A DNA stretch of 64,000 nucleotides from Nitrococcus mobilis Nb-231 (GCF_000153205.1 NZ_CH672427.1:2188634-2252633), one strand, 5' to 3'. Counted from the stretch's first letter, positions 26,033 through 35,140 are shown. Numbers and translations are program-made. The notes: generated by a model not told the origin, from the sequence alone.

Positions 26033-26824
26033 ATGAGCTATCAGACCATCGAATTGACAACCGCCGCCGGTGTGGTCACGCTGACCTTGAACCGACCGCA
26101 GCGGCTGAACAGCTGCAACGCTGCAATGCATGCCGAGCTCCGCGACGCTCTCCGCGGCATCGAGAGTGACGCGGCCGTGCGCTGCCTGCTCATCACCGGC
26201 CGCGGACGCGCGTTCTGTGCGGGCCAGGACCTCGACGCGCGCGATATCGCCCCGGGCGAGCATGCCCCCGACCTCGGCGCATCCCTCGAGCAGCATTACA
26301 ATCCACTGATCCGTACCCTCCGCTCACTGCAGATGCCAGTGGTCTGCGCCGTCAACGGCGTTGCCGCCGGCGCCGGCGCCAATCTGGCACTGGCCTGCGA
26401 TATCGTGCTCGCTGGACGCTCGGCCAGCTTCATCCAGGCGTTCTGCAAGCTTGGTTTGGTGCCCGACAGCGGCGGCACTTGGCATCTTCCTCGCCTGATC
26501 GGCCACGCCCGGGCCATGGGCTTGGCATTGTTGGGAGAACGCCTGCCAGCGGAGCAGGCCGAGCAATGGGGCATGATCTGGAAATGCGTGGACGATGCGC
26601 AGCTGATGCAGGAAGCCCAAAGCCTCGCCCAGCATCTCGCCGCGCAACCCACGCGCGGCCTCGCCCTGACCAAGCAGGCCCTCAACGCCACTTGGCACAA
26701 CAGCCTGGCAACACAGCTCGACCTCGAGCGCGACTTACAGCGCCAGGCCGGACGCACGGATGACTACCGCGAGGGCGTGGCTGCCTTTATGGCCAAACGC
26801 GAACCGCGCTTCCTAGGGCACTGA
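26033..26824 (+). CDS. paaG: 2-(1,2-epoxy-1,2-dihydrophenyl)acetyl-CoA isomerase
   Basis: 263 residues of crotonase fold with 'GRAFCAGQDLDARD' and 'GVAAGAGANLALACDIVLAG', where the acidic residue used by hydratases is Asn, as in PaaG isomerases; 'FIQAFCKLGLVPDSGGTWHL' contains the PaaG-type Asp. It converts the ring epoxide to the seven-membered oxepin-CoA and also shifts double bonds later in the pathway. First gene of paaGHIJ; the ATG at 26033 is preferred over 26003 because conserved sequence begins there. paaH starts 1 base after its stop. Confidence 0.92.
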   Translation: MSYQTIELTTAAGVVTLTLNRPQRLNSCNAAMHAELRDALRGIESDAAVRCLLITGRGRAFCAGQDLDARDIAPGEHAPDLGASLEQHYNPLIRTLRSLQMPVVCAVNGVAAGAGANLALACDIVLAGRSASFIQAFCKLGLVPDSGGTWHLPRLIGHARAMGLALLGERLPAEQAEQWGMIWKCVDDAQLMQEAQSLAQHLAAQPTRGLALTKQALNATWHNSLATQLDLERDLQRQAGRTDDYREGVAAFMAKREPRFLGH

Positions 26825-26825
26825 A

Positions 26826-28343
26826 ATGGCGGCATTGCCACCTACCGCCACCATCGGCGTGGTCGGTGCCGGCACCATGGGCGCGGGCATCGCTCAGGTC
26901 GCAGCCGCAGCTGGACACCCGGTTTTGCTCTTCGATATCCGAACCGAGGCCCTACCGGCGGGACTCGAACGCATCCGCGGTGGACTCGAGCGGCTCATCG
27001 ACCGCGGCAAACTGACCCGCAAGGCCCTGACCACGCTGATGGAACGAATTCGGCCCATCGAACAGTTGGCGGAGTTGGCCCCGGCCGCGCTGATCATCGA
27101 GGCCATCGTCGAGGAGTTGCCGAGCAAGCGCCGGCTCTTCGAGCAGTTGGAGGGGATCTGTAGCGAACAGGCTATTTTGGCGAGTAACACCTCGGCACTG
27201 TCCATCACCGCTCTTGCCGCAACCCTGCGGTGTCCCGAGCGCGTGGTCGGAATGCACTTCTTCAACCCAGCGCCCATTCTCAAGCTGGTCGAAGTGGTGA
27301 GCGGACTTGCCACGGCCGATGGGGTGGCTGAAACCGTTCAGGCGACTGCAGCGAGCTGGGGCAAGCAATCGGTTCGGGCCCGCTCGACGCCGGGATTTAT
27401 CGTCAACCGGATTGCCCGACCCTACTATGCCGAGGCACTGCGGCTGCTGGAGACGGGCGGCGCCGATGTCGCCACCATTGACGCTGCGCTGCGGGAGGCC
27501 GGCGGCTTCCGCATGGGGCCGTTCGAGCTGATGGACCTGATCGGTCAGGATATCAACTTCGCCGTCTCCCGCACGCTGTTCGAAGCCTATTTCCAGGATC
27601 CGCGCTACCGCCCCTCGCTGATCCAGCAGGAATTGCTCGACGGGGGACGCCTCGGGCGCAAGAGCGGTCACGGCTTCTATGATTATCAACCCGGCGCCGA
27701 ACGCCCGGCGCCGCACGCGGCGCCGCCTGGCCCTCGGCCCACGCGAATCGTCGTGCGTGGCGAACTCGGCCCGGCGGAGCCACTGGCCGCGGCTTTGGCG
27801 GAGGTAGCCAGCGCGGTGCAGCGCACCACCGGAGCCGGACTCATCGCCCTGCCGGAAACGACGCTTGCGCTCACCGACGGGCGCAGCGCCACGCAGCGGG
27901 CTGCCGAAGAGGGCGTGCCAGAGCTGGTGTTGTTCGACCTCGCGCTGGATTTCGCCCAGACCGCTCGTGTGGTCATCGCTGCCGCTGATCAGGCCGGGCC
28001 GACGGCGCTCGCGGCCGCCGCCGGGGTCTTTCAAGCGCTTGGCAAAACCGTCTCGGTGATCGATGACAGCCCCGGCCTCATCGTCTTGCGCACCGTATGC
28101 ATGCTCGCCAATACTGCGGCCGAAACGGTCGGCCAAGGTGTTTGTACCGCCGCCGCCTGCGACGCCGCCATGCGCGGCGGAGTTAATTATCCGCGCGGCC
28201 CATTGACTTGGGCCGAAACCATCGGGCTTGCGCGAGTGGTCACTGCACTCGATCATCTCAGCGAGTGCTATGGCGCGGATCGCTACCGGCCGGCGCCACT
28301 GCTGCGACGCAAGTGCTATGGAGGCAACCGATTCCATGACTGA
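26826..28343 (+). CDS. paaH: 3-hydroxyadipyl-CoA dehydrogenase
   Basis: 505 residues: an N-terminal NAD-binding Rossmann motif 'IGVVGAGTMGAGIAQVAAAA', the family block 'ASNTSALSITALA' / 'GMHFFNPAPILKLVEVV', then two C-terminal 3HCDH domains ('FIVNRIARPYYAEAL' ... 'GLIVLRTVCMLANTAAETV'). The double C-terminal domain and the length fit PaaH/PaaC of phenylacetate loci. It oxidises 3-hydroxyadipyl-CoA to 3-oxoadipyl-CoA. It overlaps paaI by 8 bases. Confidence 0.94.
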   Translation: MAALPPTATIGVVGAGTMGAGIAQVAAAAGHPVLLFDIRTEALPAGLERIRGGLERLIDRGKLTRKALTTLMERIRPIEQLAELAPAALIIEAIVEELPSKRRLFEQLEGICSEQAILASNTSALSITALAATLRCPERVVGMHFFNPAPILKLVEVVSGLATADGVAETVQATAASWGKQSVRARSTPGFIVNRIARPYYAEALRLLETGGADVATIDAALREAGGFRMGPFELMDLIGQDINFAVSRTLFEAYFQDPRYRPSLIQQELLDGGRLGRKSGHGFYDYQPGAERPAPHAAPPGPRPTRIVVRGELGPAEPLAAALAEVASAVQRTTGAGLIALPETTLALTDGRSATQRAAEEGVPELVLFDLALDFAQTARVVIAAADQAGPTALAAAAGVFQALGKTVSVIDDSPGLIVLRTVCMLANTAAETVGQGVCTAAACDAAMRGGVNYPRGPLTWAETIGLARVVTALDHLSECYGADRYRPAPLLRRKCYGGNRFHD

Positions 28344-28800
28344 TCCTCCGCTACAGGCCTTGCCCGCCCAGGAAGTCGCTGAAGCCTGTGCCAGGACCCT
28401 GTGGGGAGGCGATCTCGCATCGCGCGTGCTCGGCATGGTGCTCGAGGAGATACGGCCCGGCTACGCCCGGCTGTCCATGCCAGTGCGCGCGGATATGGTC
28501 AACGGCCATCGCAACTGCCATGGCGGACTCATCTTCGCCTTGGCCGATTCCACCTTCGCCTTCGCTTGCAACTCGACCAACCACGTCACGGTGGCCGCCG
28601 CCGCGAGCATCGATTTCCTTGCCCCCGCCAAGCTCGGCGATGTGCTCATCGCCTGCGGCGAAGCGCAATCCGCCGTAGGTCGAACGGGAGTCTACGATAT
28701 CCGGGTAGAAAACCAGGCCGGGCAGCTGATCGCCTTGTTCCGTGGCCGATCGCACCAGCTCAAGGAGCAATTGATACCGGGGTTGGAGGTGGCGCGATGA
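28336..28800 (+). CDS. paaI: Phenylacetyl-CoA thioesterase (hotdog)
   Basis: 154 residues of hotdog fold with 'NGHRNCHGGLIFALADSTFA', which contains the HGG motif and the catalytic Asp, and 'FLAPAKLGDVLIACGEA'. PaaI hydrolyses CoA esters that accumulate when the pathway stalls, rescuing free CoA. The ATG at 28336 overlaps the paaH stop (ATGACTGA); an ATG at 28318 is possible. Its own stop overlaps the paaJ start (ATGA). Confidence 0.92.
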   Translation: MTDPPLQALPAQEVAEACARTLWGGDLASRVLGMVLEEIRPGYARLSMPVRADMVNGHRNCHGGLIFALADSTFAFACNSTNHVTVAAAASIDFLAPAKLGDVLIACGEAQSAVGRTGVYDIRVENQAGQLIALFRGRSHQLKEQLIPGLEVAR

Positions 28801-30005
28801 ACGAGGCCTATATCGTCGATGCGCTGCGCACGCCGTTCGGCCGTTACGGCGGCGCGCTCGCCACGGTGCGCACCGATGATCTCGCCAGCCTCCCTATCCG
28901 AGCGCTCATGCAGCGCAATCCTACGGTCGACTGGGATGCGCTGGACGATGTGATCTACGGCTGCGCCAATCAGGCCGGCGAGGACAACCGCAACGTCGCG
29001 CGTATGGCGGCCCTGTTGGCCGGTCTGCCGGTGGCGGTACCCGGTACCACCGTCAACCGCCTCTGCGGCTCCGGCATGGACGCACTCGGCCTCGCCGCAC
29101 GCGCCATTCGCTGCGGCGAGGCCGAACTGCTGATCGCCGGTGGCGTGGAGTCCATGTCCCGGGCGCCGTTCGTCATCGCCAAGGCGGAAAGCGCCTTCTC
29201 ACGCCAGGCGCAGATCCATGACACGACGCTTGGCTGGCGCTTCGTCAACCCGCTGCTGCAGGCGCGCTACGGCATCGACTCCATGCCCGAGACGGCGGAG
29301 AATGTCGCCGAAGCGTTCCGAATCAGCCGCTCGGACCAGGATGCCTTTGCCCTGCGCAGCCAGCAGCGTGCGAAAGCCGCCTTGGACTCGGGTCGCCTGA
29401 CCGAGGAAATCACGGCGGTTTGCGCCCCTCGACCCAAGGGCCCGCCCGTGCGCGTGGGCACCGATGAGCAGCCGCGACCCGATACCACCCTGGAGGCGCT
29501 TGCCAAACTGCCGGCACCGTTTCGGGCGGCGCGGGGCACGGTTACCGCCGGCAACGCCTCGGCTCTCAACGACGGCGCGGGCGCACTGCTGCTCGCCTCC
29601 GAGGCGGCGCTCGAGCGCTACCGCCTCACGCCGCGGGCGCGAGTGCTTGGCATGGCGGTGGCGGGAGTGGCGCCGCGCCTCATGGGCATGGGACCGGTGC
29701 CGGCCAGCCACAAGCTGCTGGCGCGCTGCGGCCTGCCGCTTGCGGACATCGAGCTCATCGAGCTCAACGAGGCATTCGCCGCCCAGGCGCTGGCGGTGCT
29801 GCGCGAGCTCGGCCTACCGGATGACGCCGAGCATGTTAATCCCAACGGTGGGGCGATCGCCTTGGGCCATCCGCTGGGCGCAAGCGGCGCACGCCTGGTA
29901 GCGAGCGCCGCCTACCAATTACAGCGCAGCGGCGCCCGCCACGCCCTATGCACGATGTGCATCGGCGTCGGCCAAGGGATCGCGATCCTCATCGAACGGG
30001 TGTGA
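28797..30005 (+). CDS. paaJ: 3-oxoadipyl-CoA thiolase
   Basis: 402 residues of thiolase fold. The acyl-accepting Cys is in '[12 protein letters not shown]', the His in '[17 protein letters not shown]' and the second Cys in '[10 protein letters not shown]'. PaaJ/PcaF enzymes split 3-oxoadipyl-CoA into succinyl-CoA and acetyl-CoA, the last step of the pathway. The ATGA overlap with paaI fixes the start; a longer in-frame reading back into paaI is not meaningful. It ends the operon; a palindromic repeat follows. Confidence 0.93.
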   Translation: MNEAYIVDALRTPFGRYGGALATVRTDDLASLPIRALMQRNPTVDWDALDDVIYGCANQAGEDNRNVARMAALLAGLPVAVPGTTVNRLCGSGMDALGLAARAIRCGEAELLIAGGVESMSRAPFVIAKAESAFSRQAQIHDTTLGWRFVNPLLQARYGIDSMPETAENVAEAFRISRSDQDAFALRSQQRAKAALDSGRLTEEITAVCAPRPKGPPVRVGTDEQPRPDTTLEALAKLPAPFRAARGTVTAGNASALNDGAGALLLASEAALERYRLTPRARVLGMAVAGVAPRLMGMGPVPASHKLLARCGLPLADIELIELNEAFAAQALAVLRELGLPDDAEHVNPNGGAIALGHPLGASGARLVASAAYQLQRSGARHALCTMCIGVGQGIAILIERV

Positions 30006-30078
30006 AGACAGCCAGTTCGATCGGTTTCGATTGGGATCAGAGTTGGGAATCCGGGAATCTCGAATAGCTCCCGAATTT

Positions 30079-30156
30079 CGTCATCCCGGCGCAGGCCGGA
30101 ACCCATCTTGATTGTCGCAAAAGGGGAACTGGATTCCGGTCTGCGCCGGAATAACG
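30079..30156. repeat. REP-like palindromic repeat, family A copy 2
   Basis: A 78-base element with arms CGTCATCCCGGCGCAGGCC and a diverged complement ending ATAACG, matching the copy at 16117. It lies between paaJ and the convergent end of the 664-residue gene, where a hairpin could act as a two-sided transcript end. Confidence 0.85.
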
Positions 30157-30219
30157 GTATGAAATAGGGTGTTCTAGGGGCTCGACTTATGGGCAATGAA
30201 GCACTGCAAACTACCTAGC

Positions 30220-32214
30220 TCAGGAGGTGGAGACGAGCTCGTGCCAGCCGACCCCGCGTGCCCAGCTCGCGCGCGCCAGCGCGGCGATCTCGCCGAGAAT
30301 GGCCGCCGGTACGGCCGCCGGATCACCGAGCTCGCGAGAATTGTAGTGGAAGACGTAAAGCCGGGCCGCAAATTGCTTGAACGGCAAGGATGATTCGCCG
30401 GGGAATTCACCGTGGCCAGCGGTGGAGGTGACAATGCCCTGCCCCCAGTCCTGACCACTGTCATTATTGGGATTGTAGAAGTAAGCCCGCACTTCGCCGT
30501 CTTGATCCACGGTCACCCGCTGGATCGATACGGCATGCCAGCCGATGAATTGGCCGTTTTTATCGGTTGCCGCGATGCCCGCCGGCTGGGCATAGATAAG
30601 CTGGCGCGCGCCATTGTAGGCGGGATGGTAACTGATGTAGAACAGCCGCATGAAGCCTTCGAAGTCGATGACATCACCGCTCGAATACTGAATCACCGTG
30701 GCAAAACCGCGCTGGACCCACCAGCCATGGAACTCCGGATTGATCCATTTGTGCCCATCCTCGCCGCGCCCGGCGATGCGCCGCCCCATTTCCCAATAGA
30801 TCCGGTCGAGGTGCGGCACGAGCACCAGCGAGGCCGGATCGAGCTCGGTATGCAACTCCGCCACGCCCCCGCTCTGCAATTCGCTGGAGCGCAGCAGCTG
30901 CCCCTCGAAATGCATATCGACTTCGTTATCTCGCGCCGCCCAAGTAATCAGCTCGAGCAGAAATCCCGGATCGCATTGTGACCAGAGACTTATGGCCCGG
31001 GCCGACTGACAAGTGGGATTGTCGCCTTGGCCGACGCCAAGCGGTTGACCCAGCACGCTCACGGTGCCGGCCAACAGCACGGCATTGGCCGATAACGTGG
31101 GGCTCTCATCAACCAAGCGCTGCAGCGCTGCCGCAACCTCCGCCTCGATTTGCAGGCGCGTCAAACGCCACAGCCCCGGGGCGAGCGGCGGGAAAAAGAG
31201 CACCCCACGGTTGAGCATGCAGGCCAAGCCGTAAATGGATTGTGCGAGCAATGGATGGGCGAGGCTGGCGATGAGCCGACGCACGAGCTCACCATAGACA
31301 TCCAAGCTGTCCCGCCCCACGGAGTCGAGACCCAGAACCCGGGCGATCCCGTCGCCACTACCCTTTGCACAGACATGCTCGAGCAGTACCGCGTGCTGGG
31401 GGCTGACCAAACCAGTCTCGTGCATGGAGCGAGCGAAGGCCTGCGCTTCCTCCGCCAAAGCCCTAGCATCCAGCTCAGCCAGTGCCTCCCGATAGCGCTC
31501 GAGCGACGCCGCGGATCGGCTCAATGCCGAAGGGCCGTGAACGGCATTGGTGAGCTGCCGGGCCTGCTCATAGATGGCGTCGCTACCACCCCCGGCCAAC
31601 GTCTGGGCGGCGGCATCGATCATCTCCCGGACGCGGTGCACCAGTATGGGGCGTTGCTGGAGGATCCGTATGGCCTCGCTGACCGTACTCTCAAGAATCC
31701 CCTGCGCGCCAAGGCGCTCGGCAATGAACCGGAACAACCGATGGACACCTTCCAGCAGCGGCGTGCGCTCGGCGCGAGCCGCTTCGCTGGACGACGGAAA
31801 CAGCAGGTCCAGATTCCGGGCGATAGCGTCTTCGAGAAACGTGCGTGCCCCCTCGGGCGTAATTTTGTCGCTGGCTGCCTGCCCGGTCGCGATAGCGAGC
31901 AGCCGCAGTTCGCTCAGGCATTCGATCGCCACGGAAAGCGCCGGACCGCGCACCGAAGCCGACACTAGAGCCGGCTGCAGCGAGGCCGGGTGAGCCCAAT
32001 CACCGCCGTAGAACACGCCAGCGCGGTCGAAACGGGCCGCCTGCCCATAGAGCCATTGCACCCCCTGCGGCTCTTTGAGCAACCGCAGGGTGAGATCGCA
32101 GATATGACCCTGATAGTTCAGCTTAGCAAATGGCTTGACGGCCTCGAGCTGATCGAGCGCCTCGGCAAGCTGCGCCGCTAAGCGCTCAGCCTTATCGCAC
32201 CCCGTTTCGCTCAT
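30220..32214 (-). CDS. Uncharacterised protein with papain-like catalytic signature
   Basis: 664 residues, family not recognised. Residues 1-370 are helical, without signal peptide or membrane segments. Near residue 396 'GVGQGDNPTCQSARAISLW' reproduces the papain Gln-x5-Cys spacing (Q396, C402); 'FIGWHAVSIQRV' supplies a His (H560), and 'YFYNPNNDSGQDWGQG' an Asn after a beta strand (N581) with a WG...G tail like that of papain peptidases. I infer a cysteine peptidase, transpeptidase or amidase; no activity is shown. It lies 18 bases downstream of an ATP-grasp ligase gene on the same strand, so the two probably act together. The ribosome site is weak, suggesting translational coupling. Confidence 0.75.
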   Translation of the reverse strand: MSETGCDKAERLAAQLAEALDQLEAVKPFAKLNYQGHICDLTLRLLKEPQGVQWLYGQAARFDRAGVFYGGDWAHPASLQPALVSASVRGPALSVAIECLSELRLLAIATGQAASDKITPEGARTFLEDAIARNLDLLFPSSSEAARAERTPLLEGVHRLFRFIAERLGAQGILESTVSEAIRILQQRPILVHRVREMIDAAAQTLAGGGSDAIYEQARQLTNAVHGPSALSRSAASLERYREALAELDARALAEEAQAFARSMHETGLVSPQHAVLLEHVCAKGSGDGIARVLGLDSVGRDSLDVYGELVRRLIASLAHPLLAQSIYGLACMLNRGVLFFPPLAPGLWRLTRLQIEAEVAAALQRLVDESPTLSANAVLLAGTVSVLGQPLGVGQGDNPTCQSARAISLWSQCDPGFLLELITWAARDNEVDMHFEGQLLRSSELQSGGVAELHTELDPASLVLVPHLDRIYWEMGRRIAGRGEDGHKWINPEFHGWWVQRGFATVIQYSSGDVIDFEGFMRLFYISYHPAYNGARQLIYAQPAGIAATDKNGQFIGWHAVSIQRVTVDQDGEVRAYFYNPNNDSGQDWGQGIVTSTAGHGEFPGESSLPFKQFAARLYVFHYNSRELGDPAAVPAAILGEIAALARASWARGVGWHELVSTS

Positions 32215-32232
32215 CTCGATACGCCCGGCCGG

Positions 32233-33459
32233 CTAACGATAAAAATCATACTCTTCCTGCTTGAGTAACAGCTCCCGCATTCGATCGGAATCGTCACCAA
32301 AGAAATAGACCGTGCCGTAATGGTTGCCGAAGGCGACTCGCTCGGCAACTTTCGGATTGGCCGGCATGAACAGGTCATGTTTTTCGTAATAAGGATCGTT
32401 TTCGACCGCGTCGGGCATGTCGATATCACTGATCACGCGCTGCTTCGGGTATACCAAGAAGCAGCCGGCAAACCCTTTGGCGTCCACGACTTCCCTGGGG
32501 AAAAAGGCCTGGATCTCCGCCTCGGTCGCCTTGGGGTCGCTGACCAGCACTTGGGCCTGATAGGCGTTGAAGCCATAGGCCCGCTCGATCAGCTCGAAAG
32601 CATTGCCGCCCGGCACCCGGTAGGCCACCTCGCCGAAATGCAGATTACCGTCATGGGTGATGAAGAACTCCGGGTGAATCAGGCCGTGCTCGATCTCGAA
32701 GGCCTGAATGAGGTGCTCGACGGCTTTGCGGATCTGGGGTCGCCATTCTTCGAGCGCCGGCGAGGCCGGAATGAACACCGAATAGCCGAGGTGGACATAT
32801 TCGGAGATGTTTAGGAAGCGAATTTTGCCCTCGTGAATGAAGACCTCGCAAGCGAACTCCTTACCGTCCAGATGGCTCTCTAGAAGACACGGAAACTCAT
32901 CGTCGCTAATGGCGTCGATGTCCTCATTGGTCTTGATCACCCGGTGGCCATAAGTGCCGGCTTTGTCGAACGGCTTCATGTGGATGGGATCGTTGGGATC
33001 GCCGTCGAGCTTGAGCAGGGCCTTGTTGACGCGCATAAGAAAACGCCGGACGTCGTCGCGATCATGCGCCTCCTCGAAGACCCCGACTCGGATGCCGGCC
33101 AATTGCGCCCGACGCTTCATCAACGATTTGTCGCGAAACAACAGCGATTGCGGAAACAGCCGCGGCTTGTTTTGCAGCCGAGCATTGATCGCCCCGGCCC
33201 ACTCGACCGTCTCCTCGAACAACGGCACCGCGACCTCTACCCCCTCTTCGGCGAGCCGCTCATAGAGCTCGATGGAACGGTCGTTGAGTCGTTCGAACTC
33301 CCAGGGAATATAGGGTATCGCATTGTCTTTGGCATACTCCTCAGCCCAACTCGGGGCGACCACAACGTATTTGCGGTTGAAACGATCGATCGCTTCGATC
33401 GCCCGCAAACTCCAACCAAGGACTGCGACATAACTTGTATTGGGGGCAATTTCAGCCAT
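32233..33459 (-). CDS. ATP-grasp ligase
   Basis: 408 residues. After a Rossmann-like N-terminal region comes an ATP-grasp domain: 'DKSLMKRRAQLAGIRV' (lid/substrate loop), 'IHMKPFDKAGTYGHRVIKT' (nucleotide-binding Lys and glycine loop), 'CLLESHLDGKEFACEVFIH' and 'GLIHPEFFITHDGNLHFGEV' with the acidic metal ligands. Enzymes of this type join a carboxylate to an amine through an acyl phosphate, as in carnosine synthase and dipeptide ligases. Substrates unknown. A strong AAGGAGG precedes the ATG. It heads the two-gene unit with the papain-like protein. Confidence 0.85.
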   Translation of the reverse strand: MAEIAPNTSYVAVLGWSLRAIEAIDRFNRKYVVVAPSWAEEYAKDNAIPYIPWEFERLNDRSIELYERLAEEGVEVAVPLFEETVEWAGAINARLQNKPRLFPQSLLFRDKSLMKRRAQLAGIRVGVFEEAHDRDDVRRFLMRVNKALLKLDGDPNDPIHMKPFDKAGTYGHRVIKTNEDIDAISDDEFPCLLESHLDGKEFACEVFIHEGKIRFLNISEYVHLGYSVFIPASPALEEWRPQIRKAVEHLIQAFEIEHGLIHPEFFITHDGNLHFGEVAYRVPGGNAFELIERAYGFNAYQAQVLVSDPKATEAEIQAFFPREVVDAKGFAGCFLVYPKQRVISDIDMPDAVENDPYYEKHDLFMPANPKVAERVAFGNHYGTVYFFGDDSDRMRELLLKQEEYDFYR

Positions 33460-33513
33460 AAACAGACCTCCTTATCAGCGAGATTTGCACCGAATTTCGC
33501 GCCTACTTTCACC

Positions 33514-33578
33514 CTAGTGTAATATCCCACCCTATTTAGCGCTTATAGCGTGCCAAATAGGGTGGGACACTACACTAG
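33514..33578. repeat. Palindromic repeat, family B copy 2
   Basis: A 65-base palindrome: outer arms of 24 bases with two mismatches (CTAGTGTAATATCCCACCC and its complement), core AGCGCTTATAGCG. The half ending CCCTATTTAGCGCTTATAGC is the reverse complement of the core of the 17403 copy. It sits in the divergent gap between the ATP-grasp and GGDEF genes. Confidence 0.85.
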
Positions 33579-33643
33579 TTCAGACTCGAGGGTCGCACAA
33601 CCGAGCGGCTCGACAATCACGCCGTCAGCGGCCGACTTGAAAA

Positions 33644-33663
33644 AATGTGACCCGTGTCACATT
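33644..33663. promoter_or_regulatory. CRP/Vfr-type binding site
   Basis: AA-TGTGA-CCCGTG-TCACA-TT: both half sites match the CRP consensus TGTGA-N6-TCACA exactly, and the flanking AA/TT extends the symmetry. It lies 53 bases before the diguanylate cyclase start, suggesting that cAMP-CRP (or Vfr) controls c-di-GMP synthesis here. Confidence 0.7.
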
Positions 33664-33679
33664 AAACTCATCGGGCGGT

Positions 33680-33693
33680 TCAGTTTAAACTGA
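33680..33693. promoter_or_regulatory. Perfect 14-base palindrome
   Basis: TCAGTTTAAACTGA, perfectly symmetric, 17 bases after the CRP-type site and 22 before the GGDEF ATG. Its position over the likely transcription start suggests a second operator. The regulator is unknown. Confidence 0.4.
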
Positions 33694-33715
33694 CTACGCG
33701 GCGCCGAGGTCTCCT

Positions 33716-35140
33716 ATGCGACTCAAACGATCGCTCACCTTTCTTACTCTAATCACAGTAATCGCCCTCATTACCGGCGTAGTGATTTACCATTTGACGG
33801 TTTATTCTGCCGAGCTCACCGAGACCACGGAAATCACCCAGCGTGAGCTGCGCTTGCTGGATCGTTTGCTCGATGCCCGTCTGCAAGCCATGCAGACCGC
33901 CGCCCGGGTGGCACTCAACCCACGTATCGGCAAGCCCAACCTGGACGGTCTGCGCCAGGCCACCGGAGCAAAGGCCGTACTGCGCTTGAACAGCGCGGAT
34001 CAAATCATCGCCGCCTCCGGACCAGATGAGTGGTTCGCCAACCCACCGGCGGAGCTCGCCCGCGCGCTCTACCCCGATGCCGCGGCGCGTCTGGTGGTGG
34101 ACCAAGTCACGCCCAACGGGGCTGAGGTGTATTTGGTCACCGCGCGTTCCATGGAAGGCCAACGGCTCGTGATCTGGCTCAAGGCCGCAGCGCTCAACCC
34201 GATACTGGCCATTCTGGATCAAGGGCCCGTGTTGCTGGTCGATCCAGGAGGGGATGTCGCTGCCACGACCCGCGCCGAGCTGCAGGGGCGTAAACTATCG
34301 GCTCTGGCCGGCAATTCACCCTGGCGACTGTGGCTGCACGGCGATGAATGGCTTGTGACGGCACACGATTCCATAACTTTCCCGGGCTGGCGGCTGGTTA
34401 GCCTCATCGACCGCGGTGCGCTGCTCTCACGGCTGCTGAAGCCTTTTCTATCGCCCATCGGGGCCGTCTATGTCGTGCTCATCGCAATCCTCGCCATCGC
34501 GTTACGCGCACTCTATCAGCGGGCCGACCGGGAAGTGCACCACCGCGCCGAAGTCGAGGAACGACTCAGGAGCAGCGAGGCGATGTACCGAGAACTCGCC
34601 AGCAGCGACAATTTAACGGGGCTTTATAACAGTCGAAAATGCCGTGCCGATCTAAATTACGAGTTGGAACGCCACCGACGTTATGGTCATCCGTTGTCCA
34701 TCGTCGTGCTGGACGTGGACAAGTTCAAACATATCAACGATTCTCTCGGACACGCCGAAGGCGACCGCGTGCTGCAACTGATCGGCAACGTGCTGCAGGA
34801 GTCGCGGCGCAAGGCTGATTCAGCCTACCGCATTGGCGGTGAAGAATTCCTCATGCTGCTGCCCGATACCGAGCCAAAGGATGCCTGGATCGTGGCGACG
34901 CGCATCCGCGATCGCCTGCGGCAGAAGGCTTTCGAGACGCTTGACGGCACGCGGCTGCTCATTACTCTTAGCGGCGGCATCGCCGGCTACCGCGGTGATG
35001 AAACCGAGCGCGAATTTTTCACTCGAGCGGATCAAGCCATGTACGAGGCCAAAAGGAGCGGCCTGGGTGAACTTCGCTTGGCCAGCGAGCAGTGGCCCGA
35101 TAAAGGCATCGTGGATAAGGACACTACGCTCGGCAATTGA
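33716..35140 (+). CDS. Membrane-bound diguanylate cyclase (GGDEF)
   Basis: 474 residues. One N-terminal membrane helix (about 8-28), a periplasmic sensor region of about 230 residues, a second helix (about 250-272), a short coiled linker, then a GGDEF domain with 'LDVDKFKHINDSLGHAEGD' and the active site GGEEF at 374-378. An inhibitory-site RxxD (R365-D368) lies exactly five residues before it, so product inhibition is expected. It should make c-di-GMP in response to an unknown periplasmic signal. The order GGDEF-EEP-dsbA-cytochrome c4-engB-polA is shared with Pseudomonas. A GAGG precedes the ATG. Confidence 0.92.
   Translation: MRLKRSLTFLTLITVIALITGVVIYHLTVYSAELTETTEITQRELRLLDRLLDARLQAMQTAARVALNPRIGKPNLDGLRQATGAKAVLRLNSADQIIAASGPDEWFANPPAELARALYPDAAARLVVDQVTPNGAEVYLVTARSMEGQRLVIWLKAAALNPILAILDQGPVLLVDPGGDVAATTRAELQGRKLSALAGNSPWRLWLHGDEWLVTAHDSITFPGWRLVSLIDRGALLSRLLKPFLSPIGAVYVVLIAILAIALRALYQRADREVHHRAEVEERLRSSEAMYRELASSDNLTGLYNSRKCRADLNYELERHRRYGHPLSIVVLDVDKFKHINDSLGHAEGDRVLQLIGNVLQESRRKADSAYRIGGEEFLMLLPDTEPKDAWIVATRIRDRLRQKAFETLDGTRLLITLSGGIAGYRGDETEREFFTRADQAMYEAKRSGLGELRLASEQWPDKGIVDKDTTLGN

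Noticed and set aside
28401..28796. An N-terminal extension of the paaJ thiolase
   Set aside because: The frame is open upstream, but it is paaI read in another frame; the ATGA overlap and the thiolase N-terminus fix the start at 28797.
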